Below are positions 48,059 through 57,245 of a stretch of 64,000 nt of DNA, in pieces. The notes beneath the pieces are model-generated. The model worked only from the letters and a program-made list of their open reading frames with translations. It was not told the DNA's origin and made no database searches. The stretch is from positions 310,001-374,000 of the forward strand of contig NZ_QOHJ01000001.1 in NCBI RefSeq assembly GCF_003319185.1. The letters are read 5' to 3'. The first letter of the stretch is position 1. Each line of letters starts with the position of its first letter. This DNA is from Blastococcus sp. TF02A-30. GTDB taxonomy: Bacteria; Actinomycetota; Actinomycetes; Mycobacteriales; Geodermatophilaceae. The position numbers and the translations under genes are program-made.

Positions 48059-49363
48059 ATGCGCCGCGCGGCGCAGGACTTGCCGTCCCTCGTGACCTGC
48101 ACCGAGGACCAGCCCCGCGTCGACGCCCCAGTGACGGCCGCGCGGGCGCCGGGGATCGCCCGGCTGGCGCTGCTCCTCGGCGGCTTCGTCGCCATCGGGC
48201 CGCTCACCATCGACATGTACCTGCCGGCGCTGCCGACCATCGAGCGCGAGCTCGAGACGACGTCGGCCGCGGTGCAGCTGACGCTGACCGGCACGCTGAT
48301 CGGCCTCGCGCTGGGCCAGCTGGTCCTCGGCCCCGTGTCCGACGCCCTGGGGCGCAAGCGCCCGCTGCTCGCCGGCACCGCGCTGCACGTGCTCGCGTCG
48401 CTGCTGGTCCTCGTGGCGCCGAACCTCGCGGTGCTCGGCGCGCTGCGCGTGCTCCAGGGCGTCGGGACGGCGGCCGGCGCGGTCATCGCCATCGCGATCG
48501 TGCGCGACCTCTACGACGGCCGGGCCGCGGCGACCATGCTGTCGCGGCTGTTCCTCGTCCTCGGGGCGGCGCCGGTGCTGGCGCCCACGATCGGCGGGGA
48601 GCTGCTGCGCTTCACGTCCTGGCGCGGGATCTTCGCCTTCCTCGCCGTCTACGGGGTGCTGATGATCCTGGTCGGGGCCCGCGCCCTCCCCGAGACGCTG
48701 CCCGCCGAGCGGCGGCAGAGCAGCGGGGTGCGGGGCACGCTGCGCGGCTACCGCGCGCTGTTCCGCGACCGCGCCTACGTCGGCCTGGTGCTGGTCGCCG
48801 GGCTCACGATGGCCGGGCTGTTCAGCTACGTGTCCGGCTCCGCCTTCGTCTACCAGGGCCAGTTCGGCCTCGACGAGCAGCAGTTCGGCCTGCTCTTCGG
48901 CGCCGGCGCCTTCTGGCTGATCGCCGCCACCCAGCTCAACCCGGTGCTGCTGCGCGTCTGGTCGCCCCAGCAGCTGCTCGTCGCGGGCACCGTCGCCGGG
49001 GCGGCGGCCGGTGCCGCGCTCGTGGTGCTGGCCGGGACCGGGACCGGCGGGCTGCCCGCCGTCGCCGGATCGCTGTGGGGCGTGCTCGCCGCCTGCGGCC
49101 TCGCCCTGCCCAACGCGCCGGCGCTCGCGCTCTCCCGGCACGGCGACACCGCCGGCACCGCGGCCGCGCTGCTCGGGGCGATCCAGTTCGGCGTGGGTGC
49201 GGTCGTGTCGCCCGTCGTCGGGCTGCTCGAGAACGACGCGGTCGCCATCGGCACCGTCGTCGTCACCGCCCTGGTGCTGGCGCTCGTGGTCCTCGCGGTC
49301 GTCGTCCGGCCGTGGGAGCTGCCCGTGCCGGACGACGACGCGCTGCCCGCCGTCGCGCACTGA
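48059..49363 (+). CDS. Bcr/CflA-type MFS multidrug transporter
   Basis: A protein of up to 434 residues with 12 membrane segments of the DHA1 family. The Bcr/CflA signature is ARLALLLGGFVAIGPLTIDMYLPALPTIERELETTSAAVQLTLT, then GLALGQLVLGPVSDALGRKRPLL (motif A), RVLQGVGTAAGAVIAIAIVRDLY and LAPTIGGELL (motif C-like). It exports drugs or metabolites. Its start is unsure: ATG 48059, GTG 48092 and GTG 48131 are all in frame, the last being closest to the first helix. It is 16 bases after mftF and may share its transcript. Confidence 0.9.
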   Translation: MRRAAQDLPSLVTCTEDQPRVDAPVTAARAPGIARLALLLGGFVAIGPLTIDMYLPALPTIERELETTSAAVQLTLTGTLIGLALGQLVLGPVSDALGRKRPLLAGTALHVLASLLVLVAPNLAVLGALRVLQGVGTAAGAVIAIAIVRDLYDGRAAATMLSRLFLVLGAAPVLAPTIGGELLRFTSWRGIFAFLAVYGVLMILVGARALPETLPAERRQSSGVRGTLRGYRALFRDRAYVGLVLVAGLTMAGLFSYVSGSAFVYQGQFGLDEQQFGLLFGAGAFWLIAATQLNPVLLRVWSPQQLLVAGTVAGAAAGAALVVLAGTGTGGLPAVAGSLWGVLAACGLALPNAPALALSRHGDTAGTAAALLGAIQFGVGAVVSPVVGLLENDAVAIGTVVVTALVLALVVLAVVVRPWELPVPDDDALPAVAH

Positions 49364-49555
49364 GCCCTCCCCCCTGGTCAAAACCGGTGGTGGGGGTCAC
49401 GATGTCGGGGACATGAGCTCCTGCGCGGGTGCCCGCTGACCGCGGCCTCCCCCTGGCTGGCCCTCGCCGGGCGCCAGCCGGGTCCAGCCCTGACCCGGCG
49501 GCTCCGTGCCGCCCACGAGCAGCTCCTCACCGGCGCGGGCGAACCGTCCGACGAC

Positions 49556-50773
49556 GTGCTGCGCACGGTCGTGCGGGACTCGTGGCGGCGCAGCCTCGGG
49601 CACGGCGTGGACCCCGACGGCGGGGCGCCCCCGGTCGAGCTGCTCGACGCCGACCTGATCGCCTACCGGGAGGCGCACCCGCTGGCCCCGGTCATGCCGG
49701 TCGTCCGCCGGCTCCTGGTCCAGGACGCCGAGGCCGACCAGGTGATCGTCGCCGTCACCGACGCAGCCGGCCGGATGCTGTGGGTGGAGGGCGACGCCCG
49801 GCTGCGCTCGCGCGCGGAGGGGATGAACTTCGTCGAGGGCGCCCGATGGGCCGAGGACGTCGCCGGCACCAACGCGCCGGGCACCGCGCTGGCCCTCGAC
49901 CACGCCGTCCAGATCTACGGCAGCGAGCACTACCGCCGCCCGGTCCAGCCCTGGAGCTGCTCGGCCGCCCCGGTGCACGACCCGCACACCGGCGCGCTGC
50001 TCGGCGCCATCGACGTGACCGGCGGCGACGCGGTGGCCGGGCCGCACGTGCTCACCCTGGTGCGGGCGACCGTGGCCGCGGTGGAGGCCGAGCTGCGCTG
50101 GCTGCGGCGGGAGCAGGCGCCCTCCCGGCCCGTGCCGCGCCCGGCTGCCGCGCCCCGGCTGCAGGTGCTCGGCCGGGAGCGGGCCCGCCTGGTGCTGCCC
50201 TCCGGCCCGGTCGAGCTCTCACCGCGGCACTCCGAGCTGCTCCTGCTGCTCGCCGACGCCGCCGGGGAGGGCCGCAGCTCGGCCCGGCTCGCCGCCGAGG
50301 TGCACCCCGGCGACACGGCGGCGGTGACGGTGCGCGCCGAGCTGTCCCGGCTGCGCCGGCTCGTCGGCGCCGACCTGGTGGGCTCGCGGCCCTACCGGCT
50401 GCTGCGCCGGGTGGAGTCCGACGCCGACGCGGTGCGCCGCCTGCTGGCGCAGGGAGCGGTCGGCCCGGCGCTGGAGCGCTACGCCGGCCCGGTGCTGCCG
50501 ACGTCGACCGCGCCCGGGGTGGTCGCCGTCCGCGATCGGCTCGGCGCGCTGCTGCGCGGGGCGGTCCTGCGCAGCCGCCGTCCCGAGCTGCTGCTGCGGT
50601 ACGCGCGGCTGCCCGAGGCCCGCGACGACGCCGGCGTCTGGCAGGCCTGCGTCGAGCTACTGCCCGCGGGCACGCCGGGGCGGGCGACCGCCGCGGCGAA
50701 TCTGCTGCGGCTGCGCGGGAACAACGGGCGGCACCCGGCGCTTCGCACGGGGAGTGAGCTCCGCCCCCGCTGA
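49556..50773 (+). CDS. GAF-domain transcriptional regulator
   Basis: A 405-residue regulator. The N-terminal part has the VVRDSWRRSLGHGVDPD signature of sigma54-activator-like GAF proteins. The GAF domain has MLWVEGDARLRSRAEGMNFVEGARWAEDVAGTNAPGTALAL and GSEHYRRPVQPWSCSAAPVHDP. A C-terminal winged helix (VELSPRHSELLLLLADAAGEG then LSRLRRLVGADLVGSRPYRL) follows. In frame upstream, LRAAHEQLLTGAGEPSDD looks like real family sequence back to about 49436. There is no ATG, GTG or TTG in that stretch, so the true start may be a CTG. Such regulators often govern alcohol or ketone metabolism. Confidence 0.8.
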   Translation: MLRTVVRDSWRRSLGHGVDPDGGAPPVELLDADLIAYREAHPLAPVMPVVRRLLVQDAEADQVIVAVTDAAGRMLWVEGDARLRSRAEGMNFVEGARWAEDVAGTNAPGTALALDHAVQIYGSEHYRRPVQPWSCSAAPVHDPHTGALLGAIDVTGGDAVAGPHVLTLVRATVAAVEAELRWLRREQAPSRPVPRPAAAPRLQVLGRERARLVLPSGPVELSPRHSELLLLLADAAGEGRSSARLAAEVHPGDTAAVTVRAELSRLRRLVGADLVGSRPYRLLRRVESDADAVRRLLAQGAVGPALERYAGPVLPTSTAPGVVAVRDRLGALLRGAVLRSRRPELLLRYARLPEARDDAGVWQACVELLPAGTPGRATAAANLLRLRGNNGRHPALRTGSELRPR

Positions 50774-51995
50774 CGCGCCCGCGCCGTCCCCCGCCCGTCT
50801 CGTCGCCGCGATCGTCGCGCTCGCCCTGGGCGGCTTCGCGATCGGCACGACCGAGTTCGTGACCATGGGGCTGCTGCCGGACGTCGCCGAGGGCGTGGAC
50901 ATCTCCATCCCGACCGCGGGGCACGTGATCTCCGCCTACGCGGTGGGCGTGGTCGTCGGGGCGCCGGTCATCGCCGCGCTGAGCACCCGGCTGCCGCGCC
51001 GGGCCGTGCTGATCTGGCTGATGGTCGCCTTCGTCGTGGGCAACTCCCTCACCGCGCTGGCCTCCGGCTACGGCCCGCTGCTGGCCGCCCGCTTCCTCGC
51101 CGGGCTGCCGCACGGCGCCTACTTCGGCGTCGCCTCGCTGGTGGCCGCCTCGCTCGTGGCGCCGCACCTGCGCGGGCGGGCGGTGAGCTCGGTGATGCTC
51201 GGGCTGGCGGTGTCCAACGTGGCCGGCGTCCCCGCCGCGACGTGGCTCGGGCAGCAGCTGGGCTGGCGCAGCGCCTACTGGGCCGTGGTGGTGGTCGGCG
51301 CGCTGACGAGCCTCGCGGTGGCCGCCGTCGTCCCGTCCAGCCCGGGGAACCGGGAGGCGACGGTGCGCACCGAGCTGGGGGCGCTGCGCCGCCCGCAGGT
51401 GCTGCTGACGCTGGTCGTGGGCGTCGTCGGGTTCGGCGGCATGTTCGCCGTCTACAGCTACATCGCGCCGCTGGTCACCGACGTCACCGGCATGTCCCGC
51501 GGCTCCGTGCCCCTGGTGCTGCTCGCGTTCGGCCTCGGCGGCGTCCTGGGGACGGCGCTCGGCGGCCGGCTGGCCGACGTCGCGCTGTTCCGCTCGCTGG
51601 TGGGCGCCAACGTGGTCACCGGCGTCCTGCTGGCGCTGGTCCAGCTGGCCGCCCGCACCCCAGTCACGATCGTCGCACTGGTGTTCCTCTTCGCGGCCAG
51701 CGCCTCCACCCTGGTGGTCTGCCTGCAGATGCGGCTCATGGAGGTCGCCGGCGAGGCGCAGATGCTCGGCGCCGCGCTCAACCACTCGGCGCTCAACGCC
51801 GCCAACGCCCTCGGCGCGTGGCTCGGCGGCGTGGTCATCGCGGCCGGCCTCGGCTACACGGCGCCCGGGCTGGTCGGCGCCGGCCTGGCGGTGCTCGGCC
51901 TCGTCGCGCTCACCGCGTCCGGGCTGCTGCGCCGCCGCGAGCTGCGTGCGGCGGCGGGTGCGCGCCTCGCGCGGGAGCAGCTGGCCACCGCCTGA
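50754..51995 (+). CDS. MFS transporter, AraJ/YdhP-like
   Basis: A 413-residue DHA1-type exporter with 12 segments: ALALGGFAIGTTEFVTMGLLPDVAEG is the AraJ/PbuE-type opening, GVVVGAPVIAALSTRLPRRAVL the first loop, and FLAGLPHGAYFGVASLVAASLV the fourth helix. Substrate is unknown, and purines, arabinose or drugs are exported by relatives. The GTG start lies 20 bases inside the end of the GAF regulator gene, suggesting that the regulator and pump form a unit. A large hairpin follows. Confidence 0.9.
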   Translation: MSSAPADAPAPSPARLVAAIVALALGGFAIGTTEFVTMGLLPDVAEGVDISIPTAGHVISAYAVGVVVGAPVIAALSTRLPRRAVLIWLMVAFVVGNSLTALASGYGPLLAARFLAGLPHGAYFGVASLVAASLVAPHLRGRAVSSVMLGLAVSNVAGVPAATWLGQQLGWRSAYWAVVVVGALTSLAVAAVVPSSPGNREATVRTELGALRRPQVLLTLVVGVVGFGGMFAVYSYIAPLVTDVTGMSRGSVPLVLLAFGLGGVLGTALGGRLADVALFRSLVGANVVTGVLLALVQLAARTPVTIVALVFLFAASASTLVVCLQMRLMEVAGEAQMLGAALNHSALNAANALGAWLGGVVIAAGLGYTAPGLVGAGLAVLGLVALTASGLLRRRELRAAAGARLAREQLATA

Positions 51996-52000
51996 CCGTT

Positions 52001-52047
52001 GCGCGCTGAGCGTGGTCCCGACGGCGGGACGACCACGCTGGGCGCGC
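52001..52047. terminator. Hairpin terminator after the MFS gene
   Basis: A 17-bp stem with two mismatches (GCGCGC..AGCGTGGTC paired with GACCACGCT..GCGCGC) around a 13-base loop, 5 bases after the MFS stop. It isolates the cox operon from upstream transcription. Confidence 0.75.
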
Positions 52048-52208
52048 AGCCGCTCGGTCTGCAACTCCGTCGCAACGTCGTGGGCGCCCGAAATCGCAGG
52101 TCGCGAAGGCACCGCGCAGGTAAGTGTGGCCTCAGTCACGTCTCTGTTGCCAGACTCCGCTCGAGGCCCCCGGGGCCGGTGGGACCCCTGCAACGGAGCG
52201 GAGGACGT

Positions 52209-52703
52209 GTGAGCCAGATCAGCGTGCGGGTCGACGGGGTGGACTACGTCGACGAGGTCGAACCGCGGACCCTCCTGGTCCACTACCTGCGGGAGCAGCT
52301 GGGCAAGGTCGGCACCGTCGTCGGGTGCGACACCAGCAACTGCGGGGCGTGCACCGTCCACCTCGACGGCGAGGCGGTGAAGAGCTGCACCGTGCTGGCC
52401 GTCCAGGCCGACGGTGCCGAGGTGACCACCATCGAGGGCGTCGGCCGCGACGGCGCCCTGCACCCGGTGCAGAAGGCCTTCCACGAGATGCACGGCCTGC
52501 AGTGCGGGTTCTGCACCCCGGGGATGATCATGGCCTCCATCGACCTGCTGGCCGACAACGCGGACCCCAGCGAGGACGAGGTGCGCGAGGGCATCGAGGG
52601 CAACCTCTGCCGCTGCACCGGCTACCAGAACATCGTCCGCGCGGTGCAGGCCGCCGCCGCGGAGATGGGTACGGCCGAGATGGGCACGGGGGCCCAGGCA
52701 TGA
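52209..52703 (+). CDS. coxS: Molybdenum hydroxylase iron-sulfur subunit, CoxS-like
   Basis: A 164-residue [2Fe-2S] subunit that passes electrons from the molybdenum site to FAD. The plant-ferredoxin-type cluster cysteines are C40, C45, C48 and C60 ([14 protein letters not shown] to SC). The second cluster is in [12 protein letters not shown] and [10 protein letters not shown] near 100 and 137. GTG start behind GGAGCGGAGGAC. It overlaps coxL by four bases. Gene order S-L-M is that of form II loci. Confidence 0.95.
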   Translation: MSQISVRVDGVDYVDEVEPRTLLVHYLREQLGKVGTVVGCDTSNCGACTVHLDGEAVKSCTVLAVQADGAEVTTIEGVGRDGALHPVQKAFHEMHGLQCGFCTPGMIMASIDLLADNADPSEDEVREGIEGNLCRCTGYQNIVRAVQAAAAEMGTAEMGTGAQA

Positions 52704-55177
52704 CCGCCGTCGAGGACGCGCCGGCCACCACCGCCCCGGAGCGCGAGGTCGGCAAGGCGCGCCGCCGCAAGGAGGACGCGCGGCTCATCACCGGCCGCAC
52801 CACGTGGACCGACAACATGGTGCTGCCCGGGATGCTGCACCTCGCCGTCGTCCGCAGCCCCGTCGCGCACGCCAAGATCACGAACGTCGACGTCTCGGCG
52901 GCGCGCGAGGCGCCCGGCGTCGTCGCCGTCCTCACCGGCCGCGACCTCGCCGACGAGCAGGGTTCGATCCCCTGCGCCTGGCCGGTGACGCCGGACATGG
53001 TCAACCCCGGGCACCCGTCGGTCGCCGTCGACGAGGTCAACCACGTGGGCGAGGCCGTCGCGATCGTCGTCGGCCGCAGCCGGACCGCCGCCGTCGACGC
53101 GCTGGAGCTGGTCGACGTCGACTACGAGCCGCTGCCCGTGGTGCTCGACATGGAGCAGGCGCTGGCCGAGCAGCCCGACCTCTGCCACGACCACCTGCAG
53201 TCCAACCAGTCGTTCCGGTTCGTCTTCGACGCCGGCGAGGCGGGCACCGGGCAGGACACCGAGCAGGCGTTCGCCGAGGCCGACGTCGTGGTCAGCCGCC
53301 GGTTCGTGCAGCAGCGGCTGATCCCGGCGTTCATGGAGCCGCGCGCCGTCGTCGTCCAGCCGCAGGGCGACAACTACACGATGTGGTCCTCGACCCAGGT
53401 GCCGCACATCCTGCGGCTGATGCTGGCGATGATCACCGGCATCCCGGAGCACAAGCTGCGCGTGGTCGCGCCCGACGTGGGCGGCGGGTTCGGCGGGAAG
53501 CTGCAGGTCACGCCGGAGGAGGTGCTCTCGCTGCTGGTCGCCCGCCGGCTGGGCAAGCCGGTGAAGTGGGTGGAGACCCGCAGCGAGTCGCTGATGAGCG
53601 CCCACCACGGCCGCGACCAGATCCAGTACATCGACATCGCCGCCGACCGCGAGGGCAACGTCAAGGGGCTGCGCTGCCGGATCCTGTCGGACATGGGCGC
53701 CTACCTGCGCCTGGTCAGCCCGGGCGTGCCGGTGCTGGGCGCGTTCATGTACGTCGGCATCTACAAGTTCCCGGCCTACCGCTTCGACTGCCAGGGCGTC
53801 TTCACCAACAAGACGCCCACCGACGCCTACCGCGGCGCCGGCCGGCCGGAGGCCACCTTCGCGATCGAGCGGATCATGGACGAGCTCGCCGTCGAGCTCG
53901 GCATGGACCCGCTGGAGCTGCGGCGGAAGAACTGGATCAAGGCCGAGGAGTTCCCGTTCACCACGGCCGCCGGCCTCGAGTACGACAGCGGCGACTACGA
54001 CACCGCCACCCAGCAGGCGCTGCAGCTGCTCGGCTACGACGAGCTCCGCGAGGAGCAGCGCCGCCGCCGGGAGTCCGGGGACCCGGTCCAGCTGGGCATC
54101 GGGTTCTCCACCTTCACCGAGATGTGCGGGCTGGCGCCGTCGCGGGTGCTCGGCTCGCTGTCCTACGGCGCCGGCGGGTGGGAGCACGCCTCGATCCGGA
54201 TGCTGCCCACCGGCAAGGTCGAGGTCGTCACCGGCTCGACGCCGCACGGGCAGGGCCACGAGACGGCGTGGAGCCAGCTGGTCGCCGACGAGCTCGGCGT
54301 GCCGTTCGAGGACGTCGAGGTGCTGCACGGCGACACGTCGGTCTCCCCGCGCGGCCTGGACACCTACGGCTCCCGCTCGCTGGTGGTGGGCGGGGCCGCG
54401 GTGGTCAACGCCGCGCAGAAGGTGATCGCCAAGGCCCGCAAGGTCGCCGCGCACCTGCTGGAGGCCAGCGAGGACGACCTCGACTTCACCGGCGGCTCGT
54501 TCTCCGTGCGCGGCACACCCGGTACCGGGGTCAGCATCCAGGAGATCGCGCTGGCCACCTTCGCGGCGCACAACTTCCCCGAGGGCGTGGAGCCCTCGAT
54601 CGACGCCGACGCCACGTTCGACCCGGTCAACTTCTCCTTCCCGCACGGCACGCACATCTGCGCGATGGAGGTCGACACCGAGACCGGGTTCGTGAAGATC
54701 CGCAAGTACGCCTGCGTGGACGACGTCGGCACGATCGTGAACCCGCTGATCGTCGAGGGGCAGGTGCACGGCGGACTGGCGCAGGGCATCGCCCAGGCGC
54801 TGTACGAGGAGGCCGTCTACGACGACGACGGCAACCTCACCACCGGCACGTTCGTCGACTACCTGGTGCCCTCGGCCGCCGACCTGCCGCACTTCGACAC
54901 CGGCAACACGGTGCACGCGGCACCCGGCAACCCGATCGGCGCCAAGGGCGTCGGCGAGGCGGGGTGCATCGCCTCGACGCCCGCCGTCGTCAACGCCGCC
55001 CTCGACGCCGTCCGGCACCTGGGCGTCAGCGACATCCGCATGCCGCTGACGCCGGAACGGGTGTGGCGCGCCGTCCACCTCGGTGGGGACGGCGGGGACC
55101 GGGCACCGGACCGCACCAACGCCCAGGCCGTGGACTCGGCCCAGGCCGCTTCGATCGCGCAGGGAGGGGACCTGTGA
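52700..55177 (+). CDS. coxL: Molybdenum hydroxylase large subunit, form II CoxL-like
   Basis: An 825-residue xanthine-oxidase-family catalytic subunit that binds the molybdenum cofactor. Key motifs: [16 protein letters not shown], the active-site loop AYRGAGR at 376-382, [35 protein letters not shown], and the C-terminal catalytic Glu in [16 protein letters not shown]. True aerobic CO dehydrogenases (form I) carry AYxCSFR with a copper-binding Cys. AYRGAGR marks form II, whose substrate is mostly unproven. So this may not oxidise CO; another aldehyde or N-heterocycle is as likely. A short Ala/Gln-rich tail follows the family's usual end. Confidence 0.93.
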   Translation: MTAVEDAPATTAPEREVGKARRRKEDARLITGRTTWTDNMVLPGMLHLAVVRSPVAHAKITNVDVSAAREAPGVVAVLTGRDLADEQGSIPCAWPVTPDMVNPGHPSVAVDEVNHVGEAVAIVVGRSRTAAVDALELVDVDYEPLPVVLDMEQALAEQPDLCHDHLQSNQSFRFVFDAGEAGTGQDTEQAFAEADVVVSRRFVQQRLIPAFMEPRAVVVQPQGDNYTMWSSTQVPHILRLMLAMITGIPEHKLRVVAPDVGGGFGGKLQVTPEEVLSLLVARRLGKPVKWVETRSESLMSAHHGRDQIQYIDIAADREGNVKGLRCRILSDMGAYLRLVSPGVPVLGAFMYVGIYKFPAYRFDCQGVFTNKTPTDAYRGAGRPEATFAIERIMDELAVELGMDPLELRRKNWIKAEEFPFTTAAGLEYDSGDYDTATQQALQLLGYDELREEQRRRRESGDPVQLGIGFSTFTEMCGLAPSRVLGSLSYGAGGWEHASIRMLPTGKVEVVTGSTPHGQGHETAWSQLVADELGVPFEDVEVLHGDTSVSPRGLDTYGSRSLVVGGAAVVNAAQKVIAKARKVAAHLLEASEDDLDFTGGSFSVRGTPGTGVSIQEIALATFAAHNFPEGVEPSIDADATFDPVNFSFPHGTHICAMEVDTETGFVKIRKYACVDDVGTIVNPLIVEGQVHGGLAQGIAQALYEEAVYDDDGNLTTGTFVDYLVPSAADLPHFDTGNTVHAAPGNPIGAKGVGEAGCIASTPAVVNAALDAVRHLGVSDIRMPLTPERVWRAVHLGGDGGDRAPDRTNAQAVDSAQAASIAQGGDL

Positions 55178-56031
55178 TTCCCGCACCGTTCGCCTACGCC
55201 CGGCCCACCTCGGTCGACGAGGCGCTGCAGGCCATCGCCGACGGCGGCGAGGACGTGAAGATCCTCGCCGGAGGGCAGTCGCTCATCCCGGTCATGCGGC
55301 TGCGGCTGGCCGCGCCGGAGACCGTGGTCGACCTCGGCCGGGTCGCCGGGCTTCGCGGCGTCCGCGAGGAGGACGACGCCATCGTGGTCGGCGCGATGAC
55401 CACCCACTCCGACGTCATCGCCGACCCGCTCGTGCAGCAGTGGGCGCCGATCGTGGCGCAGGCGACCGAGACCGTCGCCGACCGGCAGGTGCGCCACCGC
55501 GGCACGTTCGGCGGGGCGCTGGCGCACGCGGACCCGGCCGGCGACCTGCCGGCGGTCGCGCTGGCCCTGGAGGCGGAGTTCGTGATCGCCGGGCTCTCCG
55601 GCCGGCGCACGGTGCCGGCCGTGGAGTTCTTCGTCGACTACCTGACGACGGCGCTGGAGGAGGGTGAGCTGCTCGTCGAGATCCGGCTGCCGAAGCTGGC
55701 CGGCACCTGGGGCATGCACTACGAGAAGTTCAACCGGGTCGCGCAGGCGTGGTCGATCGTCGCGGTCGCGGCGCTGGTGCGCCGCGAGGGGGACCGGATC
55801 GCCGAGGCGCGGATCGGGCTCACCAACATGGGCCCCACCCCGCTGCGGGCCTCCGCGGCGGAGGCGGCGCTGGCCGGGGTGCCGGCCACGCGGGAGGCCG
55901 TCGCGGAGGCGGCGGCGCACGCGGCGGAGAACACCAGCCCCAGCAGCGACCTGAATGCGCAGGCGGACTACCGGCACCACCTGGCGCAGGTGCTGACGCG
56001 CCGGGCGGTGATCGCCGCCGCAGGGCTGTAG
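55174..56031 (+). CDS. coxM: Molybdenum hydroxylase FAD subunit, CoxM-like
   Basis: A 285-residue FAD-binding subunit that takes electrons from the iron-sulfur clusters to an acceptor. Markers are FAYARPTSVDEALQAIADGGEDVKILAGGQSLIPVMRLRLA (FAD-binding AGGQS) and VADRQVRHRGTFGGALAHADPAGDLPAVALAL (second FAD loop), then the CODH C-terminal domain (RVAQAWSIVAVAALVRR). GTG start overlaps the coxL stop by four bases. A perfect 13-bp hairpin lies beyond the stop. Confidence 0.94.
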   Translation: MIPAPFAYARPTSVDEALQAIADGGEDVKILAGGQSLIPVMRLRLAAPETVVDLGRVAGLRGVREEDDAIVVGAMTTHSDVIADPLVQQWAPIVAQATETVADRQVRHRGTFGGALAHADPAGDLPAVALALEAEFVIAGLSGRRTVPAVEFFVDYLTTALEEGELLVEIRLPKLAGTWGMHYEKFNRVAQAWSIVAVAALVRREGDRIAEARIGLTNMGPTPLRASAAEAALAGVPATREAVAEAAAHAAENTSPSSDLNAQADYRHHLAQVLTRRAVIAAAGL

Positions 56032-56065
56032 CTTGGCCTTTCCGCCGGTCCGTACTCGTCCGTCT

Positions 56066-56097
56066 CGGTCCGGCCCACGTGGTGGTGGGCCGGACCG
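56066..56097. terminator. Hairpin between coxM and coxG
   Basis: Perfect 13-bp inverted repeat (CGGTCCGGCCCAC and its complement) with a 6-base loop, in the 93-base gap between coxM and coxG. It could end the coxSLM transcript or act as an attenuator, lowering coxG expression relative to the enzyme subunits. Confidence 0.7.
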
Positions 56098-56124
56098 GGG
56101 CGCAGTGGTCAGAAGGGTCCAGAC

Positions 56125-57177
56125 GTGCAGCTGGAGAACTCGTTCACCGTGCCCGTTCCCGTCGACGAGGCGTGGCGGGTGCTCCTGGACATCGAGCGGA
56201 TCGCGCCGTGCATGCCCGGAGCCGCGCTGGACTCCGTCGACGGCGACGACTTCACCGGCCGGGTGAAGGTGAAGCTCGGCCCGATCAACCTGACCTACCA
56301 GGGCAAGGCGTCCTTCGTCGAGAAGGACGAGGCCGCGCACCGCGCCGTCATCGACGCCCGCGGCAAGGACCAGCGCGGCAACGGCACGGCGGCGGCGATC
56401 GTGACCGCGACGCTGGCCGCCGAGGGTGCGATCACGCGGGTCGACGTGCTCACCGACCTGAACATCACCGGCCGCCCGGCCCAGTTCGGCCGCGGCGTCA
56501 TGACCGACGTCGGCAACAAGCTGCTCGGCCAGTTCGCCGACAAGCTCGCCGCCCAGCTCGGCCAGGGCGAAGCCCAGGGCGACGCGGAGCGCGCCGCGGC
56601 CGCGGCCGAGCCGGGTCCCGTGGCGAAGGCCGCGGCCACCGCGACCGGGGCGGTCGAGGAGATCGCCGCGTCCGCCGAGGGGGCCGCCGCCGAGGGCTCC
56701 GCGGCGAAGAAGGCGGCCGCCGCGACCAAGAAGGCCGCCGCGAGCGCGACCGAGGCCGTGTCGGAGCCGGCCGCGGAGAAGCCGGCGAAGAAGGCAGCCC
56801 CGGCCAAGAAGCAGGCGCCCGCGGCGAAGAAGACCGCGCCCGCGAAGAAGGCGGCGGCCGCCGCTGCGGGGAACGGTGCCGCGGAGCCGGCCGCCCCGCC
56901 GGCCCCCGTGACGGCGTCGGTGCCGCGGCCCAGCGGTCCGCCGAGCGGCCCGTCGGCCCCGCCGGCGCGGCCGGCCACCGGGGCGCCGGTGCGGAGCGTG
57001 CCCTCGGCCGGACCGCGGCAGATCCAGTCGGCCGAGCCCGAGCCGATCGACCTGCTCGAGGTGGCCGGTGGTGCAGCGGTCAGCCGGTTCGCCCCCGCGA
57101 TCGGGGTGACCGCCGCGGTCGTGCTCGTCGTCCTGCTGGTCCGGCGGCGGCGCAGGAAGTCCCGCCGTCTCGGCTGA
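56125..57177 (+). CDS. coxG: CoxG-like SRPBCC protein with membrane anchor
   Basis: A 350-residue protein. The N-terminal 150 residues are a CoxG-type SRPBCC domain (ENSFTVPVPVDEAWRVLLDIERIAPCMPGAAL then FTGRVKVKLGPINLTYQGKASFVE and GRPAQFGRGVMTDVGNKLLGQFADKLAAQL). A 150-residue Ala/Lys-rich, then Pro-rich, linker follows (repeats like AKKAAP), and a C-terminal helix (AIGVTAAVVLVVLLV) before a basic tail. CoxG in CO oxidisers anchors the enzyme to the membrane. Here the linker and tail helix fit that role. It follows coxM after a hairpin. Confidence 0.88.
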   Translation: MQLENSFTVPVPVDEAWRVLLDIERIAPCMPGAALDSVDGDDFTGRVKVKLGPINLTYQGKASFVEKDEAAHRAVIDARGKDQRGNGTAAAIVTATLAAEGAITRVDVLTDLNITGRPAQFGRGVMTDVGNKLLGQFADKLAAQLGQGEAQGDAERAAAAAEPGPVAKAAATATGAVEEIAASAEGAAAEGSAAKKAAAATKKAAASATEAVSEPAAEKPAKKAAPAKKQAPAAKKTAPAKKAAAAAAGNGAAEPAAPPAPVTASVPRPSGPPSGPSAPPARPATGAPVRSVPSAGPRQIQSAEPEPIDLLEVAGGAAVSRFAPAIGVTAAVVLVVLLVRRRRRKSRRLG

Positions 57178-57199
57178 CGGGCGGTCTCGGCTGACGGGC
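57167..57199. repeat. Tandem 17-bp repeat spanning the coxG stop
   Basis: Two copies of GTCTCGGCTGACGGGC, one base apart. The first contains the coxG stop codon, so the second duplicates it. It looks like a small slippage duplication. Confidence 0.6.
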
Positions 57200-57245
57200 A
57201 CCTGACCAGCGAGAACTGTCGGACCCCCGCCGTAGGTTCGCTCAC

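Noticed and set aside
52700-55177. Annotation as form I aerobic CO dehydrogenase
   Set aside because: The active-site loop is AYRGAGR with no copper-binding Cys, and gene order is S-L-M.
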